A stretch of DNA of 35,396 nucleotides from Pseudoselenomonas ruminantium (GTDB lineage: Bacteria; Bacillota; Negativicutes; Selenomonadales; Selenomonadaceae). Every line of letters starts with the position of its first letter. Within the stretch, counting starts at the first letter, position 1. Positions 7,905 through 14,611 of this stretch are shown here, piece by piece. The notes beneath the pieces were generated by a model that saw only the letters and a program-made list of their open reading frames with translations, had not been told where the DNA came from and did no database searches. The stretch is from NCBI GenBank assembly GCA_902780915.1, contig CACZHK010000033.1, positions 1-35,396 on the forward strand, given 5' to 3'. Position numbers and translations under genes: made by a program.

Positions 7905-8996
7905 ATGAACACAAATGACCTCTCACTCCTGATAATCGCCGGAGGCAAGAGTTCCCGGCTGGGCACTGACAAGCGGCAACTGAAACTTGGTGAATCATCC
8001 CTGCTGGAACACACTCTGGCCAAGGGCAGGAAAGCCGGCTTCAAGGAAATCTTCCTCTGCGCCGAAGCCCCCTCCCCCTTTCTCACGGAACTGGCAGAAA
8101 AATACGGGACTACCCTGCTCTTTGATGAGACGCAGGGACTTGGTCCCGTGTCCGGCCTTGCCCGGGGACTTGATTGCCTGACCAACTCTTGGGCTTTGGC
8201 CATCGCAGGTGATATGCCTTTCCTGGACCTGGAGGAACTGTGCCGTTTCGGAGCCACTATCCCCACCAGCGAACTTGCTCTTTTGCCCGTAGCCAAGGAC
8301 AGGCTCCAGCCCTTGGCCGCTTTCTATCACCAGAAAACTGCCTCCTATTTCCAAAGAGCCCTCCATGGCGGCGTAAGGAAAATCCGGCAGGTGCTTGAAG
8401 CCTTCCCCTGCAGCCAGCGGGAATATGCAGACTCCCCTTCTCATTTCTTCAATATCAACACCCCCGCCGACTGGCGGCTGGCACAAGGCAGGTTTGCCAA
8501 TCTCAGGCGCAAGGTACCTGTTGTCTCCATCACCGCCCCCGCCTCCGGCACCGGCAAGACCACTTTCATAGAAAAACTCCTGCCCCGCCTCAGAGAAAGA
8601 GGCATAAGAGCAGGAGTCATCAAAAGCGACAGCCACGGCTTCAATCTGGATATGGAGGGCAAGGACAGCTGCCGCTTCTCGCAGGCAGGGGCAGAGAGCG
8701 TAGCGGTTATATCCCCCCAGGGCTGGTTCATCACCCAGAAGACAGAGCAGCGGGCTGACTTTGAAGCTGTTGCCCACAAGATGGAGGGCGTTGACCTGCT
8801 CCTCACAGAGAGCCGCAGCCATGGCACCCTGCCCGCCCTTTCCTTATGGCGTGGCAAGGGCACTCCCCTTGCAGGAGAAGATGTGGCAGCAATATTCACT
8901 TCTGAGCCACATGCAGAAGCAGCTGCGATTTACGAATACAATCTGAACGACATAGAAAAGGCGGTGGAATTATGTCTCTTTCTGATGGGACGATAG
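7905..8996 (+). CDS. mobAB: MobA-MobB fusion: molybdenum cofactor guanylyltransferase / GTP-binding adaptor
   Basis: A 363-residue fusion. The N-terminal part (residues 1-195) is a MobA nucleotidyltransferase: [18 protein letters not shown] (9-26) is the GTP/Mg signature, GLGPVSGL (78-85) and GDMPFLD (102-108) are the metal and substrate motifs. It attaches GMP to Mo-molybdopterin to give the bis-MGD form used by DMSO-reductase-type enzymes. The C-terminal part (from about 204) is MobB, with Walker A ASGTGKTT (213-220), the [17 protein letters not shown] block and the LLTES motif. Free-standing mobA and mobB genes are more common. The presence of MobA implies that the cell makes MGD-containing molybdoenzymes. 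The stop region overlaps moaC by 25 bases. Confidence 0.92.
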   Translation: MNTNDLSLLIIAGGKSSRLGTDKRQLKLGESSLLEHTLAKGRKAGFKEIFLCAEAPSPFLTELAEKYGTTLLFDETQGLGPVSGLARGLDCLTNSWALAIAGDMPFLDLEELCRFGATIPTSELALLPVAKDRLQPLAAFYHQKTASYFQRALHGGVRKIRQVLEAFPCSQREYADSPSHFFNINTPADWRLAQGRFANLRRKVPVVSITAPASGTGKTTFIEKLLPRLRERGIRAGVIKSDSHGFNLDMEGKDSCRFSQAGAESVAVISPQGWFITQKTEQRADFEAVAHKMEGVDLLLTESRSHGTLPALSLWRGKGTPLAGEDVAAIFTSEPHAEAAAIYEYNLNDIEKAVELCLFLMGR

Positions 8997-9478
8997 AGAA
9001 GCCAAAACTCAACCACTTCGATGCCAGCGGCCAGGCCCACATGGTCGATGTCAGCCCCAAGGCAGAAACCCTCAGGATTGCCACAGCCACGGGCAAGATA
9101 AAGGTCAGCCCCCAGGTTTACGAAGCCATCACCAGCGGCACTGCCAAGAAAGGCGATGTGCTGGGGGCAGCCCGGCTGGCAGGCATCATGGGAGCCAAGA
9201 AGACCTCCGACCTCATCCCCCTCTGCCACCCCCTGCCCCTTACCGGCGTCAGCGTAGACTTCACCCTGCTGCCGGAGGAATGCGCCGTGAAAGCTGCCGC
9301 CACCGCCAAAATCACCGGCCGTACCGGGGTGGAAATGGAAGCCCTCACCGCTGTAAGCACAGCGCTCCTCACCATCTACGATATGTGCAAGGCCCTGGAC
9401 AAGAGCATGGAAATCACGGACATCCGTCTGGAAGAAAAAAGCGGCGGCAAAAGCGGGCATTACCAGCGCCCATCATGA
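8972..9478 (+). CDS. moaC: Cyclic pyranopterin monophosphate synthase MoaC
   Basis: A 168-residue MoaC, which turns the MoaA product into cyclic pyranopterin monophosphate. Landmarks are [15 protein letters not shown] near the N-terminus, the [17 protein letters not shown] block (about 71-87), with the histidine and the conserved [27 protein letters not shown] region (about 113-140) that hold the active site. The start at 8972 lies inside the end of mobAB (25-base overlap) behind AAGGCGGTGG, so translation is probably coupled. It is the last intact gene of the operon. No moaD or moaE follows; the sequence after it is a kinase remnant. Confidence 0.95.
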   Translation: MSLSDGTIEKPKLNHFDASGQAHMVDVSPKAETLRIATATGKIKVSPQVYEAITSGTAKKGDVLGAARLAGIMGAKKTSDLIPLCHPLPLTGVSVDFTLLPEECAVKAAATAKITGRTGVEMEALTAVSTALLTIYDMCKALDKSMEITDIRLEEKSGGKSGHYQRPS

Positions 9479-9520
9479 TACGCATCCCTTCAGCCTTCAT
9501 CGCCATGAGTGCCATGACAT

Positions 9521-9665
9521 TCATTGGCTGATGACAGGCTGATTTTTATTTAATACGATACGCACTTTGACCCCTTTCCCCAGTTTGGGCGTAATCTGTA
9601 TCTGAGCGCCTATATGCTTGGCGCGTTCTATGATACCTGCAATGCCGTAAAGCCGCACGGGACAA
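9521..9665 (-). pseudogene. Remnant: C-terminal tip of a sensor histidine kinase
   Basis: On the minus strand the peptide LYGIAGIIERAKHIGAQI followed by QITPKLGKGVKVRIVL resembles the G2-box end of NarX/LiaS-type histidine kinase ATPase domains (G-x-GL-x-x-(M/I)xERA...GxxxxxxSxxGxGTxxxxxL). Only about 45 residues remain, there is no start, and no upstream kinase sequence is present. I read it as a fragment left by a rearrangement between the molybdenum operon and the next gene cluster. Frame 9718-9521 is open but its beginning is unrelated. Confidence 0.45.
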
Positions 9666-9671
9666 GGCTTT

Positions 9672-9704
9672 GAGAAAAAGAGAAGGGGGTGCATTTGCAC
9701 CCCC
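9672..9704 (-). terminator. Intrinsic terminator after the Old Yellow Enzyme gene
   Basis: A perfect 8-bp GC-rich stem (GGGGGTGC 9685-9692 with GCACCCCC 9697-9704, loop ATTT). On the minus strand it is followed by TTCTCTTTTTCTC (9684-9672). It lies about 20 bases past the stop at 9725, so it ends the leftward operon. Confidence 0.7.
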
Positions 9705-9724
9705 TCTAAATTGGACAAGTTCTG

Positions 9725-10738
9725 TCACTTTTCCATTTGTTCCATTAGCCAGTACGGATTCTTCAAAATCTCTCTGCCAACCCCAATCAAGTCCGCAGCA
9801 TTATTTTTTAGGAGAGTTTCTGCATCTTCTAAGGTCTTAACTCCCCCCGTCAGCATGACGGGAATGGAGACAGCTTTTTTTATAGCACTCGACATATCCT
9901 GAAAATAACCCGGCTCGTTATGCCCTTGCCGTGTGTAGCGACACATTCCTCCGGTGATGTTAAGCATATCCACTCCGGCATCGGCCAATGCCTTGCTGGC
10001 ATATACACTGTCTACAATCGTGTTGCCGCCTTCAGCGTAGTCACAGCCACCTAAACGAAGGGAAAGCATAAATTCTTTGCCGACGGCACTACGAACAGAT
10101 TGAATGATCTCCCGATGAATCCGCAGCCTCCTTTCTATGTCACCGCCGTAGTCATCCTCTCGATGATTGGTGAGCGGCGAATAAAACTGGTTCAGCAAAT
10201 AAGCATGAGCAGAGTGGATTTCAACACCATCATATCCCGCCGCCTTTGCTCTCTTAGCAGCGCAGGCGAATTGCTCCACAATTTCAGCAATCTGCGATAC
10301 GGTCAATTCTTCCGGTGCAGTTCCGTCACCCATCATCGGCGAGACGGGGAGGATCACGCTGCTCGGAGCTACTGCCCTTTCTCCTGTAACATCAGAGGGT
10401 GCGGCACTGCCGGTATGATTCAGTTGCGCTATTGCTTTTGCACCGCCTTGATGGATGGTATCCACCAGCCGCTTCAATCCCTCAATATCCTCATCGGAGG
10501 AGATGGAGAGTTGGTTCTTTCGCGCCTTGCCGCGAATATCGATGTAGCTGTGTTCCGTGATTATCATGGCGAGATTGCTGCCTGTTGCCCGCATTCCGTA
10601 GTACTCCAGCATTTTGCTCGTTACTTTTCCGTCCTCTGTACTTTGATAGGTTGCGATGGGCGGCATAACGATACGGTTTTTTAATGTCAAATTCCCTATA
10701 GTCATAGGTTTCATTGCCAGCTCGTATTTTTCTTCCAC
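9725..10738 (-). CDS. NADH:flavin oxidoreductase (Old Yellow Enzyme family)
   Basis: A 337-residue flavin-dependent oxidoreductase with a (beta/alpha)8 barrel. Family landmarks include LKNRIVMPPIATYQS near the N-terminus, QLNHTGSAA (the Q/H region near the flavin, about 104-112), GYDGVEIHSAHAYLLNQFYSPLTNHREDDYGG (about 168-198; the HSAHAYL histidines contact substrate and FMN) and the phosphate-binding end VGVGREIL. The length is that of the short type without the C-terminal NADH/Fe-S domains. It probably reduces an alpha,beta-unsaturated or electrophilic compound; the substrate is unknown. Start is GTG at 10738 behind GGGGAG; ATG at 10714 is an alternative. Last gene of a three-gene leftward operon with the MBL hydrolase and DsbA-like protein, controlled by the divergent tetR. 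Confidence 0.9.
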   Translation of the reverse strand: MEEKYELAMKPMTIGNLTLKNRIVMPPIATYQSTEDGKVTSKMLEYYGMRATGSNLAMIITEHSYIDIRGKARKNQLSISSDEDIEGLKRLVDTIHQGGAKAIAQLNHTGSAAPSDVTGERAVAPSSVILPVSPMMGDGTAPEELTVSQIAEIVEQFACAAKRAKAAGYDGVEIHSAHAYLLNQFYSPLTNHREDDYGGDIERRLRIHREIIQSVRSAVGKEFMLSLRLGGCDYAEGGNTIVDSVYASKALADAGVDMLNITGGMCRYTRQGHNEPGYFQDMSSAIKKAVSIPVMLTGGVKTLEDAETLLKNNAADLIGVGREILKNPYWLMEQMEK

Positions 10739-10757
10739 TCTGTCTTTCTCCCCTAAA

Positions 10758-11399
10758 TCAGTTCAAAAATGGTGCATACCACGAGCGTTCCCGTTCTGCC
10801 CCCACCGTAGTCGGTTCCGTATGTCCGGACAACAAGACGGTTTCCTGCTGCAGTTTCAGTATACGCTGTGTGATACTCTGCATCAATGTTTGCTCATCCC
10901 CACCGGGAAAATGTGTCAGCCCGAAACTGTTCTTGAAAATGGAATCACCCACGAAGGCCACATTGTCCTTGGCGCTATAATAGAATACGCTGTCCGTAGT
11001 ATGACCGGGAACGTAGTGCATGGTCAAAGAAAATACAGGATTCCTTTCGAGGGCAATCCTGCTTCCGTCCGGCAAATAGCTCACATCATCCAGTTTGATA
11101 TATAGCCCGCAACCTTCCGAGAGATTCCAACGAGGATTCTCTGTATATTCCCGCCCTCTCTCGTGCATACAGATAGGGATGGACAGTGCATCCTGGATTT
11201 GCGCTGCGGCACCCATGTGGTCGAAATGTCCATGGGTGAGCAGAATTTTTTCGATGACGAATCCTCTTTGTCGAATAACGGCTAAAAGAGTATCTGCTTC
11301 TGCGCCGGGGTCGAGCAAAAAGCCGTGTCCTGTGGCATCATCAATATAAAAGTAGGCATTGGTGTTAAAAACGCCTGTCACGGGCAACGATAAAATCAC
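10758..11399 (-). CDS. MBL-fold metallo-hydrolase (glyoxalase II-like)
   Basis: A 213-residue metallo-beta-lactamase-fold protein. The metal motif T-H-G-H-F-D-H-M is at residues 55-62 (H56, H58, D60, H61). Further ligand regions are MHYVPGHTTDSV (His in GHT), FVGDSIF (Asp) and LLSGHTEP (His near the end). The compact length and order match YcbL/GloB-like thioesterases that act on small thioesters such as S-lactoylglutathione analogues. Start is GTG at 11399 behind GGGGGAG, 14 bases after the stop of the dsbA-like gene and 19 bases before the oxidoreductase gene. Together the three genes look like an electrophile or thiol-stress detoxification operon; this is an inference. Confidence 0.88.
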   Translation of the reverse strand: MILSLPVTGVFNTNAYFYIDDATGHGFLLDPGAEADTLLAVIRQRGFVIEKILLTHGHFDHMGAAAQIQDALSIPICMHERGREYTENPRWNLSEGCGLYIKLDDVSYLPDGSRIALERNPVFSLTMHYVPGHTTDSVFYYSAKDNVAFVGDSIFKNSFGLTHFPGGDEQTLMQSITQRILKLQQETVLLSGHTEPTTVGAERERSWYAPFLN

Positions 11400-11413
11400 G
11401 ATGCTCCCCCGCC

Positions 11414-12109
11414 TTACTGCACAAAATGGCAGCCATCCGCCCCGCAGACCATGCCATCTAATGATGTTGCCGCTGACATTTCCTCAGCCAGTATCTTTTC
11501 GATGGCTTCTTTCAGCATGGCCGTCGGTTGTGCACCTGATGCCGTGTACTTGCCGTTGATAAGGAAATAGGGTACGCCGTGAATGCCGTGCTCCATTGCT
11601 TCCTGCTCATCGGCGCGTACCTCATCGGCGTATCGGTCGCCGGACAACACTGCAGTCACTTCGTCCTTGTCCAAGCCACATTCGCCTGCGATTTGTGTCA
11701 GCACATTATGGTCGCTGAGTTTCAGATTCTTGGTGAAGTAAGCATCAAATAACTTCGTGATAATTCCTGTTTTCCCTTTTTCCTGGGCATATTTCGTGAG
11801 ACGCAGGGAGTCAAAGGTGTTGGTGTAACGTGTAGAGACGTAGCGAAAGTCGATTCCCTCACTCCTGCCCATGCGGGAGATGGCTTCAATACGCTCTGCT
11901 GCCTCCTCTTTGCTCAGATGATACTTCGCGGCAAAACGATCCACCGTAGAGGAAACGACCTCCCGGCTGGCATAAGGGTCAAGTTCAAAACTCTTGAATT
12001 CGATTTCCACTTTATCTCCGCCGTCAATCTCTGCCAAGGCTTTTTCCAGCCGTTTATCGCCAATATAGCAAAAGGGACAGGCGTAGTCCGACCACAATTC
12101 GATTTTCAT
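11414..12109 (-). CDS. DsbA-family (FrnE-like) thiol oxidoreductase
   Basis: A 231-residue thioredoxin-fold protein of the FrnE/2-hydroxychromene-isomerase-like DsbA group. The active site C11-P-F-C14 follows IELWSDYA. An alpha-helical insertion with YTNTFDSLRLTKYAQEKGK and GVPYFLINGKYTASGAQP (the cis-Pro loop region) is typical of FrnE. There is no signal peptide, so it is cytoplasmic. The C-terminus ends in an extra CGADGC motif. Start is ATG at 12109 behind GGAGG; longer readings to 12256 run through the promoter and are unlikely. First gene of the leftward operon. A C-terminal remnant of a close paralogue lies at 28108-28260. Confidence 0.88.
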   Translation of the reverse strand: MKIELWSDYACPFCYIGDKRLEKALAEIDGGDKVEIEFKSFELDPYASREVVSSTVDRFAAKYHLSKEEAAERIEAISRMGRSEGIDFRYVSTRYTNTFDSLRLTKYAQEKGKTGIITKLFDAYFTKNLKLSDHNVLTQIAGECGLDKDEVTAVLSGDRYADEVRADEQEAMEHGIHGVPYFLINGKYTASGAQPTAMLKEAIEKILAEEMSAATSLDGMVCGADGCHFVQ

Positions 12110-12134
12110 CTCCCATTTCCTCCATAACAATATA

Positions 12135-12148
12135 TAGAACCTGTTCGA
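12135..12148. promoter_or_regulatory. TetR operator O1 (candidate)
   Basis: TAGAACCTGTTCGA is a near-palindrome (TAGAAC-NN-GTTCTA with one mismatch). It covers the expected transcription start of the leftward promoter. The same motif recurs at 12191-12204. The neighbouring TetR is the natural candidate ligand. Confidence 0.55.
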
Positions 12149-12150
12149 TA

Positions 12151-12179
12151 TTGCAATTATACACAGAGCATTATATAAT
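12151..12179 (+). promoter_or_regulatory. Promoter of tetR
   Basis: TTGCAA (12151-12156), 17 bases, then TATAAT (12174-12179), a consensus -10. It is opposed to and interleaved with the leftward promoter. Operator O2 follows 11 bases after the -10. Confidence 0.55.
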
Positions 12180-12184
12180 GTCAA
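12156..12184 (-). promoter_or_regulatory. Promoter of the dsbA-like/MBL/oxidoreductase operon
   Basis: On the minus strand TTGACA (12184-12179), exactly 17 bases, then TATAAT (12161-12156). This is a perfect sigma-70 consensus, about 45 bases before the start at 12109. Such a strong promoter needs repression, which operator O1 immediately downstream can give. Confidence 0.7.
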
Positions 12185-12190
12185 TAGAAA

Positions 12191-12204
12191 TAGAGCGTGT
12201 TCTA
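12191..12204. promoter_or_regulatory. TetR operator O2 (candidate)
   Basis: TAGAGCGTGTTCTA, one mismatch from TAGAAC-NN-GTTCTA. It lies just downstream of the tetR -10 box, mirroring the position of O1 on the other promoter. Supports autoregulation of tetR. Confidence 0.55.
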
Positions 12205-12234
12205 AAAATCTTTTCAACGAAGGGAGCAAGCCAT

Positions 12235-12861
12235 ATGAAAAAATGCGGGCGTCCACCCAAGAAAGACAATCCGGAGGAAAACAGAGAAAAAGTCATAGCT
12301 GCGGCCATAGCCCTCATCGAGGAACATGGCGCGGACTCCATCACGGTGCGGCGTGTCTGCGAGAAAGCGGATATTGCCACGGGAACATTCTATTATCACT
12401 TCCGTAATAAGGATGACCTGATGATGCACTTTGTGCGAGGGCTCTCCTTCGAGACAGTCGAGCTTACGGCTCCACCCTCCGATATTGCCGAACGCATAGC
12501 AGAATTATATATGCTCCTTATCCGGAAGTACATGAACCTTGGCATAGCTTTTATGCGTAGTTTTTACACGCCGGACAATCAGGCACTCCACACCTATATG
12601 GGAGAAAAAGACGGGAAGTTTGCCGCTGGAACGGTCATGGCCAGATGTGAGCGGGAACTTGTCACGGCACAAGCGGGGGGCGGCATACCAAAAAAAGCAG
12701 ATATCCACCAAATGAGCGCGGATATCTGCACGATTGTAAAGGGCTGTATCTTCGAGTGGTGTCTCAGCGAGGGCAAGATGAAGCTGGAAATAGCTGTTCA
12801 ACGGATGTTAAAAACTTATCTTGCGAGTCTACCCCGGATTTTGTGTAAACCTCCCAAGTGA
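12235..12861 (+). CDS. TetR-family transcriptional repressor, 3' end altered by an IS insertion
   Basis: The N-terminal helix-turn-helix (about residues 18-62; ITVRRVCEKADIATGTFYYHFRNKDDLMMHF) is that of the TetR family. The C-terminal ligand/dimer domain is divergent. Start is ATG at 12235 behind GGGAG; upstream in-frame ATGs at 12151 and 12178 lie in the promoter region. An IS256-type element has inserted at 12817-12824. The native gene would have read ...TTAAAAACTTATCTTGCC-TAA, ending after YLA (197 residues). The insertion replaces the stop so the reading frame gains 11 IS-encoded residues (SLPRILCKPPK) and stops at 12861. The protein is therefore almost certainly still functional. It probably represses the divergent operon and itself through the two operators. 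Confidence 0.88.
   Translation: MKKCGRPPKKDNPEENREKVIAAAIALIEEHGADSITVRRVCEKADIATGTFYYHFRNKDDLMMHFVRGLSFETVELTAPPSDIAERIAELYMLLIRKYMNLGIAFMRSFYTPDNQALHTYMGEKDGKFAAGTVMARCERELVTAQAGGGIPKKADIHQMSADICTIVKGCIFEWCLSEGKMKLEIAVQRMLKTYLASLPRILCKPPK
12817..12824 (+). repeat. 8-bp target-site duplication (left) of the IS256-family element
   Basis: TATCTTGC, repeated at 14271-14278 on the far side of the element. Eight bases is the usual duplication length in the IS256 family. Confidence 0.9.
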
Positions 12862-12889
12862 TGTAAAATGGGAACATCACTTGGGAGGT
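12849..12889 (+). promoter_or_regulatory. Perfect hairpin masking the transposase ribosome binding site
   Basis: Arms ACCTCCCAAGTGATGT (12849-12864) and ACATCACTTGGGAGGT (12874-12889) form a perfect 16-bp stem with a 9-base loop. The right arm contains GGGAGG, the ribosome binding site of the transposase starting at 12896. Transcripts entering from outside would thus fold and block translation, as known for several insertion sequences. The stop codon of the extended tetR frame (12859-12861) lies in the left arm. Confidence 0.75.
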
Positions 12890-12895
12890 ATTTTT

Positions 12896-14134
12896 ATGAG
12901 CAGAAAATCACGCACCCCAGAAGAGCAAGCCCGCCGGGAGAAGATTCGGGCACTGCTGCAAGAAAGCAACGTCACCAGCATGGAGGACATTCAGAACTTA
13001 TTTAAGGAAACTATAGCAGAGTTCATGGAGAATGGCCTTGAAGCAGAGCTGGATGACTCCCTGGGCTATGGTAAGTATGACTACAAGAACAAGGATACGG
13101 ACAACAGCCGTAACGGCCACAGCCGCAAGAATCTCCGCACCAGCTTTGGCGATGTGGAGATTTCAGTCCCCCGTGATCGTAAAGGCGAATTTGAGCCGCA
13201 GCTCGTCAAGAAGAACCAGACCAGCATCAGCCAGGACATTGAGGATAAGATAGTTTCCATGTATGCCAAGGGCATGTCTACCAGCGATATAGAAAGCCAC
13301 ATTCAGGATATCTATGGCCTTTCTGTTTCAGATACGACCATCAGCCGCATAACGGACAAGGTGCTTCCTCTCGCCAGGGAATGGCAGCAGCGGCCTCTGG
13401 AAAGCCTGTATGCCGTGGTATTTATGGATGCTATCCATTACCATGTGCGTAGTGAAGGCCAGATCGTCAAGAAAGCCGTCTACATTGCCATTGGCATCAA
13501 CCTTGAGGGCCACAAGGACGTATTGGGCATGTGGGTAGGCGAAAACGAGAGTGCCAAATTCTGGGCCAGTGTTCTGAACAGCATGAGGAACCGTGGCGTA
13601 GAAGACATCCTCATTGCCTGTACCGACAACCTCACGGGCTTTTCCGCTGCAATAGAGGCAGTGTTTCCCAAGACAGAGATACAGAACTGCATAATCCACC
13701 AGCTCCGCAATTCCAGCAAGTACGTGAGCTACAAGGATTTGAAGGAACTTATGGCTGACCTGAAAGAGGTTTACGCCGCTCCTGATGAAGGCTCTGCCAC
13801 AGTAGCTCTGGAGCGTTTCTCCGACAGGTGGGACAAGAAATACCCAAAGATTTCCCAGTCTTGGCGCGACAACTGGGCTAATCTCAGCACCTATTTCAAG
13901 TACCCGCCTGAACTCAGGCGACTTATCTATACCACCAATACCATAGAAGGCTTCAACCGCCAGCTCCGCAAGGTGACGAAATCCAAGTCCGTATTTCCGA
14001 CAGATGACAGCTTGCTGAAAATGCTCTACCTTGCCATGATGGACATAACGAAGAAATGGACAGGCCGCCGCCAGGATTGGAGCATTATCCATGCCCAGCT
14101 GGCCGTCTATTTTGAAGACAGGCTTCCGGAATAA
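12896..14134 (+). CDS. IS256-family (mutator-type) transposase
   Basis: A 412-residue DDE transposase, full length for the family. The catalytic core includes VVFMDAIHYHVR (first Asp, about residue 178), IACTDNLTGFSAAIEAVFP (second Asp, about 245) and the family signature IYTTNTIEGFNRQLRK (Glu). The N-terminal zinc-free DNA-binding region (KNGHSRKNLRTSFGDVEISVPRDR equivalent) is complete. Start is ATG at 12896; the in-frame extension back to 12821 crosses the IS end and hairpin and is not the start. No frameshift or stop is visible, so the element may be active. Confidence 0.95.
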   Translation: MSRKSRTPEEQARREKIRALLQESNVTSMEDIQNLFKETIAEFMENGLEAELDDSLGYGKYDYKNKDTDNSRNGHSRKNLRTSFGDVEISVPRDRKGEFEPQLVKKNQTSISQDIEDKIVSMYAKGMSTSDIESHIQDIYGLSVSDTTISRITDKVLPLAREWQQRPLESLYAVVFMDAIHYHVRSEGQIVKKAVYIAIGINLEGHKDVLGMWVGENESAKFWASVLNSMRNRGVEDILIACTDNLTGFSAAIEAVFPKTEIQNCIIHQLRNSSKYVSYKDLKELMADLKEVYAAPDEGSATVALERFSDRWDKKYPKISQSWRDNWANLSTYFKYPPELRRLIYTTNTIEGFNRQLRKVTKSKSVFPTDDSLLKMLYLAMMDITKKWTGRRQDWSIIHAQLAVYFEDRLPE

Positions 14135-14139
14135 AAAAT

Positions 14140-14169
14140 CTGCACGTTCAAGGATTTCTTGACGTGCAG
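14140..14169 (+). terminator. Hairpin after the transposase gene
   Basis: CTGCACG-T-TCAAG (14140-14152) pairs with CTTGACGTGCAG (14158-14169) with one bulged base. It lies 6 bases past the transposase stop within the IS. There is no clear T-run after it, so it may be a weak terminator or an mRNA-stabilising stem. Confidence 0.4.
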
Positions 14170-14270
14170 AGAGAAATATGGTTGGTATTAGTGACAAGGG
14201 CTTAAACCTCTTGTTTTAATAACAATTTTACATCACGATATGGAGTTTACACAGAATTTGGGACAGCCTC

Positions 14271-14278
14271 TATCTTGC
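14271..14278 (+). repeat. 8-bp target-site duplication (right) of the IS256-family element
   Basis: TATCTTGC directly outside the right inverted repeat. The next bases, CTAA, complete the original tetR stop codon (GCC-TAA). Confidence 0.9.
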
Positions 14279-14290
14279 CTAAAAAACAGC

Positions 14291-14518
14291 TCATTCCAAA
14301 CTATACTCCTTCGGCCCTTCAGCATAGCTGAACGTCCGTATCTTCTTGATATTGATGTGAAACACCTTGAACAACGGATTAGTCGGCTCCTGATACATCT
14401 TTTTCGAGTCATCTGCACCCTGGGTAGATGAGCAGGTGACTGTATAGACTTGAAAAAGCCATCCCGTTTCCTTTAAACTGATGTTTTGCACAACGAACAC
14501 AGAAAGAAGGAAACGCAA
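14291..14518 (-). pseudogene. Unidentified gene fragment convergent to tetR
   Basis: A 75-residue open frame on the minus strand. Its second half (QEPTNPLFKVFHINIKKIRT then FSYAEGPKEYSLE) looks like real protein and is faintly like the C-terminal strand of pyridoxamine-5'-phosphate-oxidase-fold proteins (NPLFKVYHV...). The first half is not recognisable and there is no good ribosome binding site. I read it as the tail of a gene that once lay next to tetR, now cut off upstream. The family guess is weak. Confidence 0.3.
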
Positions 14519-14611
14519 TGGTTGGATATTATATCTCTTAGCTCTCCGCGTGTATTAAGGCGTGAATTCTCGTTTAGTTACGCCATAGCAAGATTCATGA
14601 GAACCAGTCAT

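Larger units (their letters stand above)
12825..14270 (+). mobile_element. IS256-family insertion sequence (complete, 1446 bp)
   Basis: Bounded by imperfect 26-bp inverted repeats: left end GAGTCTACCCC...TGTGTAAAC (12825-12850), right end on the other strand GAGGCTGTCCC...TGTGTAAAC (14270-14245), identical in the inner nine bases and in most of the outer ones. The 8-bp duplication TATCTTGC flanks both ends. It carries one transposase gene, a ribosome-binding-site-sequestering hairpin at its left end and a second hairpin after the gene. The intact duplication suggests a recent insertion. Confidence 0.93.

Noticed and set aside
9475..9531. 18-codon frame overlapping the moaC stop as ATGA
   Set aside because: Too short and without resemblance; mentioned only as a possible truncated gene start.
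11414..12256. 280-residue version of the DsbA-like protein
   Set aside because: The extension crosses promoter boxes and operators; ATG at 12109 has a good ribosome binding site and fits the family start.
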